Positions 25,672 through 33,257 of a stretch of 45,509 nt of DNA are shown here, one piece after another. The notes under the pieces are model-generated. The model had not been told where the DNA came from and made no database searches. It was given only the letters and a program-made list of their open reading frames with translations. The position numbers and the translations under genes were made by a program. This DNA is from UBA1426 sp052034085 (GTDB lineage Bacteria; Bacillota; Clostridia; Peptostreptococcales; Anaerovoracaceae), in the NCBI GenBank assembly GCA_052034085.1, contig JBPOJA010000008.1, forward strand, positions 1 to 45,509, in the 5' to 3' direction. Each line of letters starts with the position of its first letter. Position 1 is the stretch's first letter.

Positions 25672-27042
25672 TTACCTGCCCACCATGTTTTCCGGCTTTA
25701 CATATTCATCATATTCCTCAGCTGATAAAAGACCGCTCTTAACAGCTGCTTCTTTTAACGTCATATTCTGCGCAAAAGCCTGTTTTGCAATATTTGCGGC
25801 ATTTTCGTAACCTATATGGGGGCTAAGGGCCGTAACAAGCATCAGTGAGCTGCGCAGGTAATGTTCAATTTTCTCCCTGTCAGGCTCGATGCCCACAGCA
25901 CAATGCTCATTAAACGATCTTATGGAATCGCCCAGCAGTCGTGAAGACTGGAGGAAACTGTAAATCATAACAGGCATGAAAACATTAAGCTCAAAATTGC
26001 CCTGGCTGGCTGCAAACCCTATGGTTGCATCATTGCCCAGTACCCGGCTTGCAACCATGGTCACCGCCTCAGCCTGGGTCGGATTCACTTTCCCCGGCAT
26101 AATGGAACTTCCCGGTTCATTTTCCGGTATGGATATTTCCCCTATCCCGCACCTTGGCCCGCTGGCCAGCCATCTCACATCGTTTGCAATTTTCATCATA
26201 TCTGCGGCCAGGGCTTTAAGCGCTCCATGGGCGAAAACCAGTTCATCCTTGCTGGTTAAGGAGTGAAATTTATTCTCGGCGGTGACGAAATTCTTGCCTG
26301 TAAAGCTGCTGATAAGTTCTGCCGCCTCCCGGTCAAAACCCGCTGGACAATTCAAACCTGTCCCCACAGCCGTGCCGCCCAGAGCCAGTTCCTTAAGCTC
26401 ATCCGACCCCATCATAATCATTTTTTCGGATTTTTCCAGCATCCTGTGCCAGCCGCTGATTTCCTGCCCCAGGGTTAAAGGAGTGGCATCCTGCAGATGA
26501 GTCCGGCCTATTTTGATTATGTCATCATACTCCGCCATTTTTCCTGCCAGGGTGTCTTTCAGTTCTTTTATGGCAGGCAGCAGCTGATCCTCAAGCGCTA
26601 TAACTGCTGAAATGTGCATGGCTGTCGGAAATGTGTCATTTGAACTTTGAGATTTGTTGACATGGTCATTGGGGTGAATGAGCTTTTCGCCCAGTATTTC
26701 ATTACCCCGGTTTGCAATGACTTCGTTAACATTCATATTGGTTTGGGTCCCGCTACCTGTCTGCCAGACCACCAGGGGGAAATTATCATCAAGCTTCCCA
26801 TCCAGTATTTCTTCGCAAGCCCGGACAATGGCAGCAGTTCGCCTGTCATCCAGATTGCCCAGTTTATTGTTGGTCAAGGCCGCCGCCTTTTTAAGATAGG
26901 CGAAAGCCCTGATTATTTCCACAGGCATTTTTTCTGTCCCTATTTTGAAATTCTCAAGACTTCTCTGGGTCTGAGCCGCCCACAGCTTATCCGCCGGCAC
27001 CTTTATTTCGCCCATACTGTCTTTTTCTATACGGTAATCCAT
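25672..27042 (-). CDS. fumC: Class II fumarate hydratase
   Basis: The 456-residue tetrameric, iron-free fumarase has the superfamily signature GSSIMPGKVNPTQAE near residue 313, plus TGSGTQTNMNVNEV, GRTHLQDATPLTLGQE and SSNDTFPTAMH. It interconverts fumarate and malate and feeds the malic enzyme encoded next. AAGGAGAAG precedes the ATG. It heads a four-gene run with its own promoter, divergent from the thioesterase gene. Confidence 0.96.
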   Translation of the reverse strand: MDYRIEKDSMGEIKVPADKLWAAQTQRSLENFKIGTEKMPVEIIRAFAYLKKAAALTNNKLGNLDDRRTAAIVRACEEILDGKLDDNFPLVVWQTGSGTQTNMNVNEVIANRGNEILGEKLIHPNDHVNKSQSSNDTFPTAMHISAVIALEDQLLPAIKELKDTLAGKMAEYDDIIKIGRTHLQDATPLTLGQEISGWHRMLEKSEKMIMMGSDELKELALGGTAVGTGLNCPAGFDREAAELISSFTGKNFVTAENKFHSLTSKDELVFAHGALKALAADMMKIANDVRWLASGPRCGIGEISIPENEPGSSIMPGKVNPTQAEAVTMVASRVLGNDATIGFAASQGNFELNVFMPVMIYSFLQSSRLLGDSIRSFNEHCAVGIEPDREKIEHYLRSSLMLVTALSPHIGYENAANIAKQAFAQNMTLKEAAVKSGLLSAEEYDEYVKPENMVGR

Positions 27043-27094
27043 TTCTTCTCCTTAATCACACCATTTTGGAATCGCCTGAAAGTCTGATAAAAAT

Positions 27095-27123
27095 ACTATA
27101 CTATCAATTCTATAATATTCCAA
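27095..27123 (-). promoter_or_regulatory. Promoter of the fumC operon
   Basis: Minus-strand TTGGAA (27118-27123), 17-base spacer, TATAGT (27095-27100). The -35 box touches the palindrome at 27122-27138. Confidence 0.5.
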
Positions 27124-27138
27124 TCTTTCAAAAAGATT
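27122..27138. promoter_or_regulatory. Perfect palindrome between divergent promoters, candidate operator
   Basis: AATCTTT-CAA-AAAGATT has 7-base arms and a 3-base centre. It abuts the fumC -35 box on one side and lies 12 bases upstream of the thioesterase -35 box on the other. That is a good position for a regulator of both genes. The cognate protein is unknown. Confidence 0.35.
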
Positions 27139-27150
27139 CACTGCCCTTTC

Positions 27151-27179
27151 TTGAACGAAATTAATTTCTACAGTATAAT
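27151..27179 (+). promoter_or_regulatory. Promoter of the thioesterase gene, predicted leaderless transcript
   Basis: TTGAAC (27151-27156), 17-base spacer, TATAAT (27174-27179). Only seven bases lie between the -10 box and the ATG at 27187, so transcription should begin at or next to the start codon. No ribosome-binding site exists. Confidence 0.6.
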
Positions 27180-27186
27180 GCCCTGT

Positions 27187-27921
27187 ATGGATAAGGAGTT
27201 AACAAAAAAATATCACTTTGATTCAGAAGTTTTTTACTTCAATGAAAACGGGGTTATGAAGCCTTCCGCTTACCAGGCATATTTTGCCCAGCTGGCTGCA
27301 ATGCACCTGGCCCGCTATAATTCGGGGGCGGATGAAACCATGAAATACGGCCTGGCCTGGGCTTTGATTTCCATGTCCATTGAAATTGACAGACCTGTGA
27401 AAAACGGAGAAAAACTCAGTGCTTCCACCTGGTATTCGGGACAGACAGGGCCCTACTACCGCAGGGAGCTTTCCTTTTTTGATGAAGAAGGAAAAGGAGT
27501 GTTTCGCGGCAGCACTTTTTCAGTGCTTATGGATATGGAAAGCAGGAAAATATTCCGCAAGAAAGAACTGCCTTTTGCACTGACCGAGCCTGAAAAAATT
27601 TACTGTGTGGAGGCAAGCAACAGATTCAAGGAAGACCCTGATTTTCTTCCCGTGGAAAGCAGAAAAATCTATCCCAGCGACCTGGACCTTCTTGGTCATG
27701 TGAACAACCAGCGTTACGGAGATTTCGCCTATGATGCTTTGTCAGACCGGGAGCGCACAGCCCTTGCGGGACTGAAAAGGATGGATTTTTATTTCCTCTC
27801 TGAAATGCGAAACGGCGACCTCTACACTATGAAGAAGGCCGCCGAAGCTGATACCGTTTATCTGAAAGGCGAAAATAACACAAAAGGCGATACCGCATTT
27901 TATATCAGCCTGAAATTCTGA
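27187..27921 (+). CDS. Acyl-ACP thioesterase
   Basis: The 244-residue protein has a double hot-dog fold of the acyl-ACP thioesterase family. The N-terminal half contains YQAYFAQLAAMHLARY and GLAWALISMSIEID, and the second contains YPSDLDLLGHVNNQRYGDFAYD. It releases fatty acids from acyl carrier protein in the cytoplasm. The frame is open to a TTG at 27151, but that TTG is the -35 box of a strong promoter, so I start at ATG 27187. The transcript is then probably leaderless. It stands alone and is divergent from fumC. Confidence 0.85.
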   Translation: MDKELTKKYHFDSEVFYFNENGVMKPSAYQAYFAQLAAMHLARYNSGADETMKYGLAWALISMSIEIDRPVKNGEKLSASTWYSGQTGPYYRRELSFFDEEGKGVFRGSTFSVLMDMESRKIFRKKELPFALTEPEKIYCVEASNRFKEDPDFLPVESRKIYPSDLDLLGHVNNQRYGDFAYDALSDRERTALAGLKRMDFYFLSEMRNGDLYTMKKAAEADTVYLKGENNTKGDTAFYISLKF

Positions 27922-27958
27922 ACCTGCACTTCAAAGCACCGCTTTCATGGCTTTAGCT

Positions 27959-28306
27959 TCAGAAGAGAAAGCCGTGAAACAAGCTTCTGAAAGTCCACTT
28001 GAAAATCCCCCACAGCATACCCACAAGTGCAAGACCCACCATCACGATAACTATTGTCAGTATTACTCTCAATATGGTGCTGCTTCCGCTTTGGACTGCG
28101 CCGCCCATGGATTTATCCACGGCATTGTCTGCGGGTATAATGACATAAGCCACCAGATATGCAACCAGGCCGCTGCCGCCCATAAGTGTAAAGACCACAA
28201 ACAGCAGGCGGATAATTACCGGATCGATGTTGAAATATTCTCCGAGTCCGCCGCAGACTCCTCCCAGGATTTTGTTGGTCGATGACCTGTATAACTTCTT
28301 ACTCAT
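27959..28306 (-). CDS. PspC-domain membrane protein
   Basis: The 115-residue protein starts with a PspC domain (MSKKLYRSSTNKILGGVCGG, then LGEYFNIDPVIIRLLFVV). It has one hydrophobic hairpin in that domain and a second membrane segment at about residues 78-98. PspC proteins are linked to envelope stress sensing, and many in Clostridia are of unknown role. AAGGAGAAAA precedes the ATG. It is the last gene on the Sec operon strand, 39 bases after yedF. Any connection to selenium is by position only. Confidence 0.85.
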   Translation of the reverse strand: MSKKLYRSSTNKILGGVCGGLGEYFNIDPVIIRLLFVVFTLMGGSGLVAYLVAYVIIPADNAVDKSMGGAVQSGSSTILRVILTIVIVMVGLALVGMLWGIFKWTFRSLFHGFLF

Positions 28307-28345
28307 GATTTTCTCCTTGTTTTCTTTTGTCCGTCCCGCCGGCCC

Positions 28346-28942
28346 TTATAGGCTGACTACCTTGTCAACTTCGGTCATGGCTTCGTTTATGCTGTACATG
28401 TTGCTGACCTCTCCGGCCTTGAGCGACTTTTCCAGTCCGTAGTAATTCAGGCAGGCTCCGCAGACCAGCACCTTGCAGCCTCTTTCTATGAGTTTTTTCA
28501 GGTGTTCCGATGCATCCTCATTCTCAGTGGGAATGGTCACCCCTTTGTTCATGAAAAGGATATAATCCGGGATTTTTTCGGCTTCCGTCAATGTGTACAG
28601 GTACATATTCATGAGGGCGGAGGAAAATTCTTCATCCCCCTCACCAATGCCTTTTTTGCCAATGAAAACAGCCCAGGTTTTCCCGGTTTCCGCGGCCGCT
28701 TCAGCCTGGGGGGAGCTTATTTCGCCAGTTTCACCCTTTGATAAGCTGACCACAAATTCCTCCGGGGAAATTTCCCTGACCTTTACCTGAAATCCGCCGT
28801 TGCTTCCAAAACGGCTCAGGTTTTCCACCGCAGTCTGATTATCCACAATCACTGAAAATGCTGAATTGCCGCTGTCGGCTTCTTTTTTTGCCATTATAAC
28901 GGGAATGGGGCATGCTTTCCCTTTTGCATCAATATTTTTCAT
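28346..28942 (-). CDS. yedF: Sulfurtransferase-like selenium metabolism protein YedF
   Basis: The 198-residue protein has an N-terminal TusA/SirA-like domain with the CPxP motif (KGKACPIPVIMAKKEAD) and a C-terminal DsrE-like half with VLVCGACLNYYGL. This two-domain layout is the YedF form that occurs almost only in selenium-using genomes, probably as a carrier of reactive selenium or sulfur. I take ATG 28942 (AAAGGTAAAGG upstream) over a start 18 codons earlier. It begins four bases after the DUF3343 gene, which has a complementary predicted role. Confidence 0.93.
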   Translation of the reverse strand: MKNIDAKGKACPIPVIMAKKEADSGNSAFSVIVDNQTAVENLSRFGSNGGFQVKVREISPEEFVVSLSKGETGEISSPQAEAAAETGKTWAVFIGKKGIGEGDEEFSSALMNMYLYTLTEAEKIPDYILFMNKGVTIPTENEDASEHLKKLIERGCKVLVCGACLNYYGLEKSLKAGEVSNMYSINEAMTEVDKVVSL

Positions 28943-28946
28943 ACCT

Positions 28947-29171
28947 TTACCTTTCCACAGTGAAAAAACCTTTAATATCCACGCCGTTTTCCGCAACCAA
29001 ATTTTCTATGGCGTTCAGGTCTTCTTCTGCCACCAGCAAAGCTACGCCGCAGGAGGCCGAAAGCTCTCTGGGAGTCGGCACCACCACAGCCCTGATGCCG
29101 GCATTTTTCAGAATCCTGTTCAGTTGCATGCCGCTGTTCTGACTGTCGAACAAAACGTAATGCTGAATCAT
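28947..29171 (-). CDS. DUF3343 putative Se/S carrier-like protein
   Basis: The 74-residue single-domain protein (MIQHYVLFDSQNSGMQLNRI, then VVVPTPRELSASCGVALLV) matches DUF3343 as I know it, a small ferredoxin-like fold often encoded beside selenium genes. The single Cys in SASCGVAL is the likely carrier residue. The ATG overlaps the selB stop by four bases. The function is inferred from context; no experimental role is known to me. Confidence 0.8.
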   Translation of the reverse strand: MIQHYVLFDSQNSGMQLNRILKNAGIRAVVVPTPRELSASCGVALLVAEEDLNAIENLVAENGVDIKGFFTVER

Positions 29172-31084
29172 AGCAACACCCTCTTGTCATCTATCATTCT
29201 GGTTATTTTCTGGTTGTCCAGGTATTCCAGTATGGTCACCGCATATTTCCGCGAGGTACCCAGCAGGTCCCTGAACTGGGCCAGGCTTATTTCGCCTTCT
29301 TTTGCCATATGCTCTTTAAGCAGCCTGAATGCCTCTTCAAAATGATCTCCGTGCATGTAATATTGATAGCTGAGCCTCTTCAGAATACCCTGCCGGGCCA
29401 TGGACTCGATAACTGCCACGGCAAGATTTTTATCTTTCTCCCCTGCAACCGCCTCTTCAATGTCGGGAAACTCATAGGCCGCATCTTTATATTTAGCTTC
29501 CATCCTCTTCATGATTTCAGTGTGCTCGGGGCTGAATTCCACTTTGTGTGAAGGGAGGAGAAGCTGATTTTCCGATTCTTTTATAAAGCCGGACTTAATC
29601 AGCAGGTTCATAAGGCCGTCGGTTTTTAAGCCTTCCTTAAAATACAGGGCATCGGCAAGTTTCTTTCTGAACTCTCCCTTTTGCATACCCGCAGAAAGAG
29701 GATTTTTACCATGAAATTCAGATAAAAACTTCTCTGTCCTGGCCGCCACTTCTTGTGCAAAATCTTTATGGATGTATATGCCGTCACCTATGTCTATGGC
29801 CAGACCTTCTTCCGCCAGGCCAAGAATTCCCGCCTGAACTTCTTCTTCCGTGAGCCCCAGTTTGATGGCTATATCCTTCACTTTAGGCAGAGTCCTGCTC
29901 AGTTCTCTGAGGGTCTGGGACAGAACATCCTCCTCATGGCCGGCTTCTTTTACTTTCAGTCCCGCCAGCACTTCCTCTCTGAATCTTCTGTGCTTGGGTG
30001 GATTTGCATCTAAAATCACGCCGCCGCCAATGGTTTCCACGGGAGAATAAAACCTTATTATGAACCGGTCCCCTTTTCTCACGGCGATTTCTTCTTCCAT
30101 TCTGAGCTGGGCATATCCCGATTCTCCGCTTTTCAGGGCTTCGGTATCCAAAAGAACCGCCTTGCAAAGGGTTTCCGCAGAGCCGTAATAAAGGTGGAGC
30201 CTGCTGTCGTTTAACAGCGTTCTCTGTGAGTCGCCGAACATGTTGATTTTAACGTCTATCATCATGGTTCTGTTCAGGGAATTTTTTGCCCCTATCACAT
30301 CGCCCCTTTTTATTTCGTCTTTCTTTACATTTATGAGATTTACGGCGGTCCGCTGGCCTGCATAGGCCGTATCCACCATCTCGCCGTGCACCTGGAGGTT
30401 TCTCACTTTTGCCAGTCTGTCGCCGGGGTAGATCTGAATTTCATCGCCAACTTTCAGCGAGCCTTCCAGCAGGGTGCCGGTGATTACCGTTCCGAAACCT
30501 TCCATGGTGAAAACCCTATCTACGGGAATTCTCAGTAGTTCGGGATCTTCCCGCCTGTTTTTGACTTCTTTTGTTTTCTGAAAAATCAGTTCCCGCAGCC
30601 TGTCTATATTTTCGCCGGTGTGGGATGACACGGCAATCATGGGAGCGTTTTCCAAAAATGTGCCTTTAACGGTCCCGGCTATATCGTCTTTAACCAGCTC
30701 CAGCCATTCTTCGTCCACCATGTCCGACTTGCTGATGACGATTATGCCCTCTTTTATGCCCAGCATCTTCAGGATCTCGAAATGTTCCACGGTCTGGGGC
30801 ATTACACCTTCGTCTGCTGCGATAACCAGGAGCACCAGGTCTATGCCGCCTATGCCGGCCAGCATGTTTCTCACGAATTTCTCATGGCCGGGAACGTCTA
30901 TGATGCCGATTTTCCTGCCGTCCGGATCCCGCATTTCGGCAAAGCCCAGTTCGATGGTTATGCCCCGCTTTTTTTCTTCTTTCAGCCTGTCAGTTTCCGC
31001 TCCGGTCAGTGCCTTTATGAGGCAGGTCTTGCCGTGATCCACATGACCTGCCGTTCCAATGATTACGTTTCTTCCTTTATCCAT
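29168..31084 (-). CDS. selB: Selenocysteine-specific elongation factor SelB
   Basis: The 638-residue GTPase delivers Sec-tRNA to UGA codons at SECIS hairpins. The G-domain has GHVDHGKT at its start, DVPGHEKF and SKSD. EF-Tu-like beta domains follow, then C-terminal winged helices that bind the SECIS RNA (for example FRDLLGTSRKYAVTILEYLDN). The ATG at 31084 overlaps the selA stop codon by 8 bases, with no good ribosome site of its own, implying translational coupling. An upstream extension of the frame to 31165 lies wholly inside selA and is rejected. Confidence 0.96.
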   Translation of the reverse strand: MDKGRNVIIGTAGHVDHGKTCLIKALTGAETDRLKEEKKRGITIELGFAEMRDPDGRKIGIIDVPGHEKFVRNMLAGIGGIDLVLLVIAADEGVMPQTVEHFEILKMLGIKEGIIVISKSDMVDEEWLELVKDDIAGTVKGTFLENAPMIAVSSHTGENIDRLRELIFQKTKEVKNRREDPELLRIPVDRVFTMEGFGTVITGTLLEGSLKVGDEIQIYPGDRLAKVRNLQVHGEMVDTAYAGQRTAVNLINVKKDEIKRGDVIGAKNSLNRTMMIDVKINMFGDSQRTLLNDSRLHLYYGSAETLCKAVLLDTEALKSGESGYAQLRMEEEIAVRKGDRFIIRFYSPVETIGGGVILDANPPKHRRFREEVLAGLKVKEAGHEEDVLSQTLRELSRTLPKVKDIAIKLGLTEEEVQAGILGLAEEGLAIDIGDGIYIHKDFAQEVAARTEKFLSEFHGKNPLSAGMQKGEFRKKLADALYFKEGLKTDGLMNLLIKSGFIKESENQLLLPSHKVEFSPEHTEIMKRMEAKYKDAAYEFPDIEEAVAGEKDKNLAVAVIESMARQGILKRLSYQYYMHGDHFEEAFRLLKEHMAKEGEISLAQFRDLLGTSRKYAVTILEYLDNQKITRMIDDKRVLL

Positions 31085-32609
31085 TTTTTTCGCTGTTTTT
31101 CTTTCCGGCTGTATTTCTTTCGCCGATTTCAATGAGGCCCTGAGCCACAATGCTTCCCTCGTCACTGAGCAGGGTCCTCATATCTATAATAACTTTGTCC
31201 TGATTTATCCTCACTATAACCGGAGTGGGCAGGGCTCTCATTTCCCTTTCTATCTTGTCGGGGGAAATATTTTTGCCCACTACGGATACACCGTAGCTTT
31301 CCAAAAACTGGTTGGGTGTAGAGCCTCCGCCTATCTGGCCCTGAATTTTTTCCACTTCAACATAATAGGCTTCCGTTCCTGCCCGGACTTTTTTAGCCAG
31401 GCTCACCGCCTCTTCTCTGAGGATGTCCAAAGGTCTCGAAATCATGGCAAGTACAGGAACTCTCTCCAGTGCCTCTTCCGGTTCAATGTATTCCCTGAAA
31501 ACTGATTCCAGGGCGGCCAGGGTCATTTTGTCCACTCTGATTGCTCTGGCCAGGGGATGGCCTTTCATCATTTCAATATATTCTTTTTTGCCTATGATGA
31601 TGCCGGCTTGGGGTCCGCCGAAAAGCTTGTCGCCGCTGAAGGTAACCACATCTGCTCCGGTTTTTACTGCATCGAAAACCGTGGGCTCGTCTATGCCATA
31701 ATCTTTCAAATCAACCATGAGGCCGCTTCCCAAATCGTACACTACGGGAATGCCTCTGGCTTTTCCCAGCTCCACCAGCTCTTTAAGCTCCACCTCATGG
31801 GTAAAGCCCATTATTTTATAGTTGCTGGTATGGACTTTAAGGAGCATGCCGGCACTGCCCGGCTGCAAGGCTTCAGCAGCATCGATTGCCTTTTCGTAGT
31901 CCCTGAGATTGGTTTTATTTGTGGTTCCGATTTCTTTTAGATGAGCGCCGCCCAGCTCCATTATTTCCGGTATTCTGAAAGAGCCGCCGATTTCCACCAG
32001 CTCTCCCCGGGAAACAATGACTTCTTTATTTTTAGCAAGGGCGCTTAAGCAGAGCAAAACTGCGGCGGCATTGTTATTTACCACCATGGCTCCTTCAGCC
32101 CCTGTTATTTTCTCTATTAATTTTTCTATGTGGTCGTGGCGGGAACCTCTGCCGCCTTTTTTGAGATCGTATTCCAGAGTGGAATACCCGGTGATGGTTT
32201 CCAGCACATTACTGCCGGCGTCATCTGAAAGCCTGGCTCTGCCAAGATTGGTGTGAAGAATGGTGCCCGTGCCGTTTATGACACGCCTCAGGCTTTTCTG
32301 CTTTTTGGCCCGGATTTTATTGATGATATCCTCTATGATGGCATCTATGGAGATGTCGATTGTTTGCGCTTTTTTAGCTTTTTGGGCATTTAAGGCCGAA
32401 GCTGATTCGCCTTCGGGCTGGGTCTTCTCCTGCTCCAGTTTTTCTGATTCTGATATTGCGAGCACTTTGGCTCTTAGATTGTCTATTGACTCTCTTACAG
32501 CTTCCACGATGAGTTCCCTCTGCGTGTTTCCAAAAAAATCAAACAGGCGCTGATCTTTCAGCACCTCATCAATTTTAGGAATTTGCCGCAACAAATCCTT
32601 CTTATCCAT
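31077..32609 (-). CDS. selA: L-seryl-tRNA(Sec) selenium transferase
   Basis: The 510-residue PLP enzyme converts Ser-tRNA(Sec) to Sec-tRNA using selenophosphate. Motifs are INGTGTILHTNLGRARLS, YSTLEYDLKKGGRGSRHDHI, and the PLP lysine in TFSGDKLFGGPQAG. It is somewhat longer than the usual 460-470 residues because of an Ala/Gln/Lys-rich insert near residues 57-85. The start is ATG 32609 with AGGAGGGG upstream. The frame runs on through the tRNA-Sec gene, which cannot be coding. The gene lies 29 bases after tRNA-Sec. Confidence 0.96.
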   Translation of the reverse strand: MDKKDLLRQIPKIDEVLKDQRLFDFFGNTQRELIVEAVRESIDNLRAKVLAISESEKLEQEKTQPEGESASALNAQKAKKAQTIDISIDAIIEDIINKIRAKKQKSLRRVINGTGTILHTNLGRARLSDDAGSNVLETITGYSTLEYDLKKGGRGSRHDHIEKLIEKITGAEGAMVVNNNAAAVLLCLSALAKNKEVIVSRGELVEIGGSFRIPEIMELGGAHLKEIGTTNKTNLRDYEKAIDAAEALQPGSAGMLLKVHTSNYKIMGFTHEVELKELVELGKARGIPVVYDLGSGLMVDLKDYGIDEPTVFDAVKTGADVVTFSGDKLFGGPQAGIIIGKKEYIEMMKGHPLARAIRVDKMTLAALESVFREYIEPEEALERVPVLAMISRPLDILREEAVSLAKKVRAGTEAYYVEVEKIQGQIGGGSTPNQFLESYGVSVVGKNISPDKIEREMRALPTPVIVRINQDKVIIDMRTLLSDEGSIVAQGLIEIGERNTAGKKNSEKNG

Positions 32610-32637
32610 AATTCCCCTCCTGCTTGGATAAAAATGG

Positions 32638-32731
32638 CGGGAATATGTGGGAATCGAACCCACCCAGGAGGCTCCTAACCCCCCGAACTGGTTTTGAAGA
32701 CCAGAAGGCACACCAGCGCCCATCTATTCCC
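32638..32731 (-). tRNA. selC: tRNA-Sec (anticodon UCA)
   Basis: Acceptor GGGAATA (32725-32731) pairs with TATTCCC (32639-32645), the discriminator is G (32638), and an encoded CCA follows at 32635-32637. The anticodon arm CTGGT-CTTCAAA-ACCAG carries UCA. A long GC-rich variable arm (GGGGGG.../...CCTCC) and a T arm GTGGG-TTCGATT-CCCAC complete the Sec-type structure. The expected eighth acceptor pair looks like a G/A mismatch. It leads the selA-selB operon, an efficient arrangement. Confidence 0.95.
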
Positions 32732-32757
32732 ATATCTTTCACAGTCCGTACTTTTTT

Positions 32758-32785
32758 ATTGTACCAAAGATTGTGTTTTTTGCAA
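32758..32785 (-). promoter_or_regulatory. Promoter of the tRNA-Sec/selAB operon
   Basis: Minus-strand TTGCAA (32780-32785), 16-base spacer, TGGTACAAT extended -10 (TACAAT at 32758-32763). The start point falls about 20 bases before the tRNA. The same layout survives in the decayed copy at 42891-42918. Confidence 0.65.
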
Positions 32786-32820
32786 GGGTGTAAAACATAA
32801 GTGCAGGCCGGCTTATGGTG

Positions 32821-32881
32821 AAAAGCCGTGGAGTCGAGGCAAAAGTAGTAGGCTGAAGTCAAAAGCCGTAGGGCCGAAGTC
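32821..32881 (+). repeat. Degenerate 20-bp tandem repeat
   Basis: Three adjacent units start AAAAGCCGTGGAGTCGAGGC (32821), AAAAGTAGTAGGCTGAAGTC (32841) and AAAAGCCGTAGGGCCGAAGTC (32861), and a fourth begins AAAAGCCA at 32882. Related AAATAGCCGT stretches recur near 32993 and 33023. It is non-coding sequence upstream of the tRNA-Sec promoter. Confidence 0.7.
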
Positions 32882-32889
32882 AAAAGCCA

Positions 32890-33111
32890 TTTTTTGGCCA
32901 AGATATTGAGAAGTGCTAAAGCCGGCTCAATGAAAAGGGCTTTTTCGGTCAAGATTTTGAGAAGTGCACGGGGAAAAAGCCTACTTAGCGGTAAATAGCC
33001 GTCCAACCCCCGGAATCCCAGTGAAATAGCCGTGCATAAGTCCATAAGTTGACCAAAAATCGCAAAATCACTAAAGCGATTTTTGCACATCTCAAGAAGC
33101 TGACCAAAAAA
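32890..33111. repeat. Four copies of a 28-bp element, two in each orientation
   Basis: Approximate consensus TTTTTTGGTCAAGAT then TTGAGAAGTGCA. Copies lie at 32890-32917 (+), 32941-32968 (+), 33033-33059 (-) and 33084-33111 (-). Opposed copies can pair into a large cruciform. A local hairpin AAAAATCGC/GCGATTTTT (33055-33063 with 33076-33084) lies between the last two. No gene is visible from 32786 to 33135; frames crossing it run into tRNA-Sec. Origin unknown. Confidence 0.7.
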
Positions 33112-33135
33112 GCACACCCCATAGCATTTGCTTTA

Positions 33136-33237
33136 TCAATGGCAAATGCTATTGTTGTCATCAAAGCCAGGTTGGCTATTTAGATAGGCATCGCAATTGT
33201 CACAATACCAATCGATATCTGGAAAACGCTCACTCAT
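33136..33237 (-). pseudogene. Truncated zinc-ribbon-type small protein
   Basis: A 33-codon frame with AAGGAGGAG upstream encodes MSERFPDIDWYCDNCDAYLN and then SQPGFDD before running into a stop. It resembles the front of small two-CxxC zinc-ribbon proteins of Clostridia, which normally continue with a WxCxxCG part. Only the first CxxC (CDNC) is left, so the metal site is incomplete. It follows another broken gene on the same strand by 20 bases. Confidence 0.5.
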
Positions 33238-33257
33238 TTTTCACTCCTCCTTAATAA

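Noticed and set aside
29934..30167. Small minus-strand frame inside selB in another phase
   Set aside because: Fully inside a conserved gene with no independent support.
32821..33111. CRISPR array
   Set aside because: Repeats are degenerate and either directly adjacent or inverted, without uniform unique spacers, and no cas genes are present.
32602..33117. A 171-codon minus-strand frame upstream of selA
   Set aside because: It reads straight through tRNA-Sec and the repeat cluster and shares no family resemblance; its internal similarity is just the DNA repeats translated.
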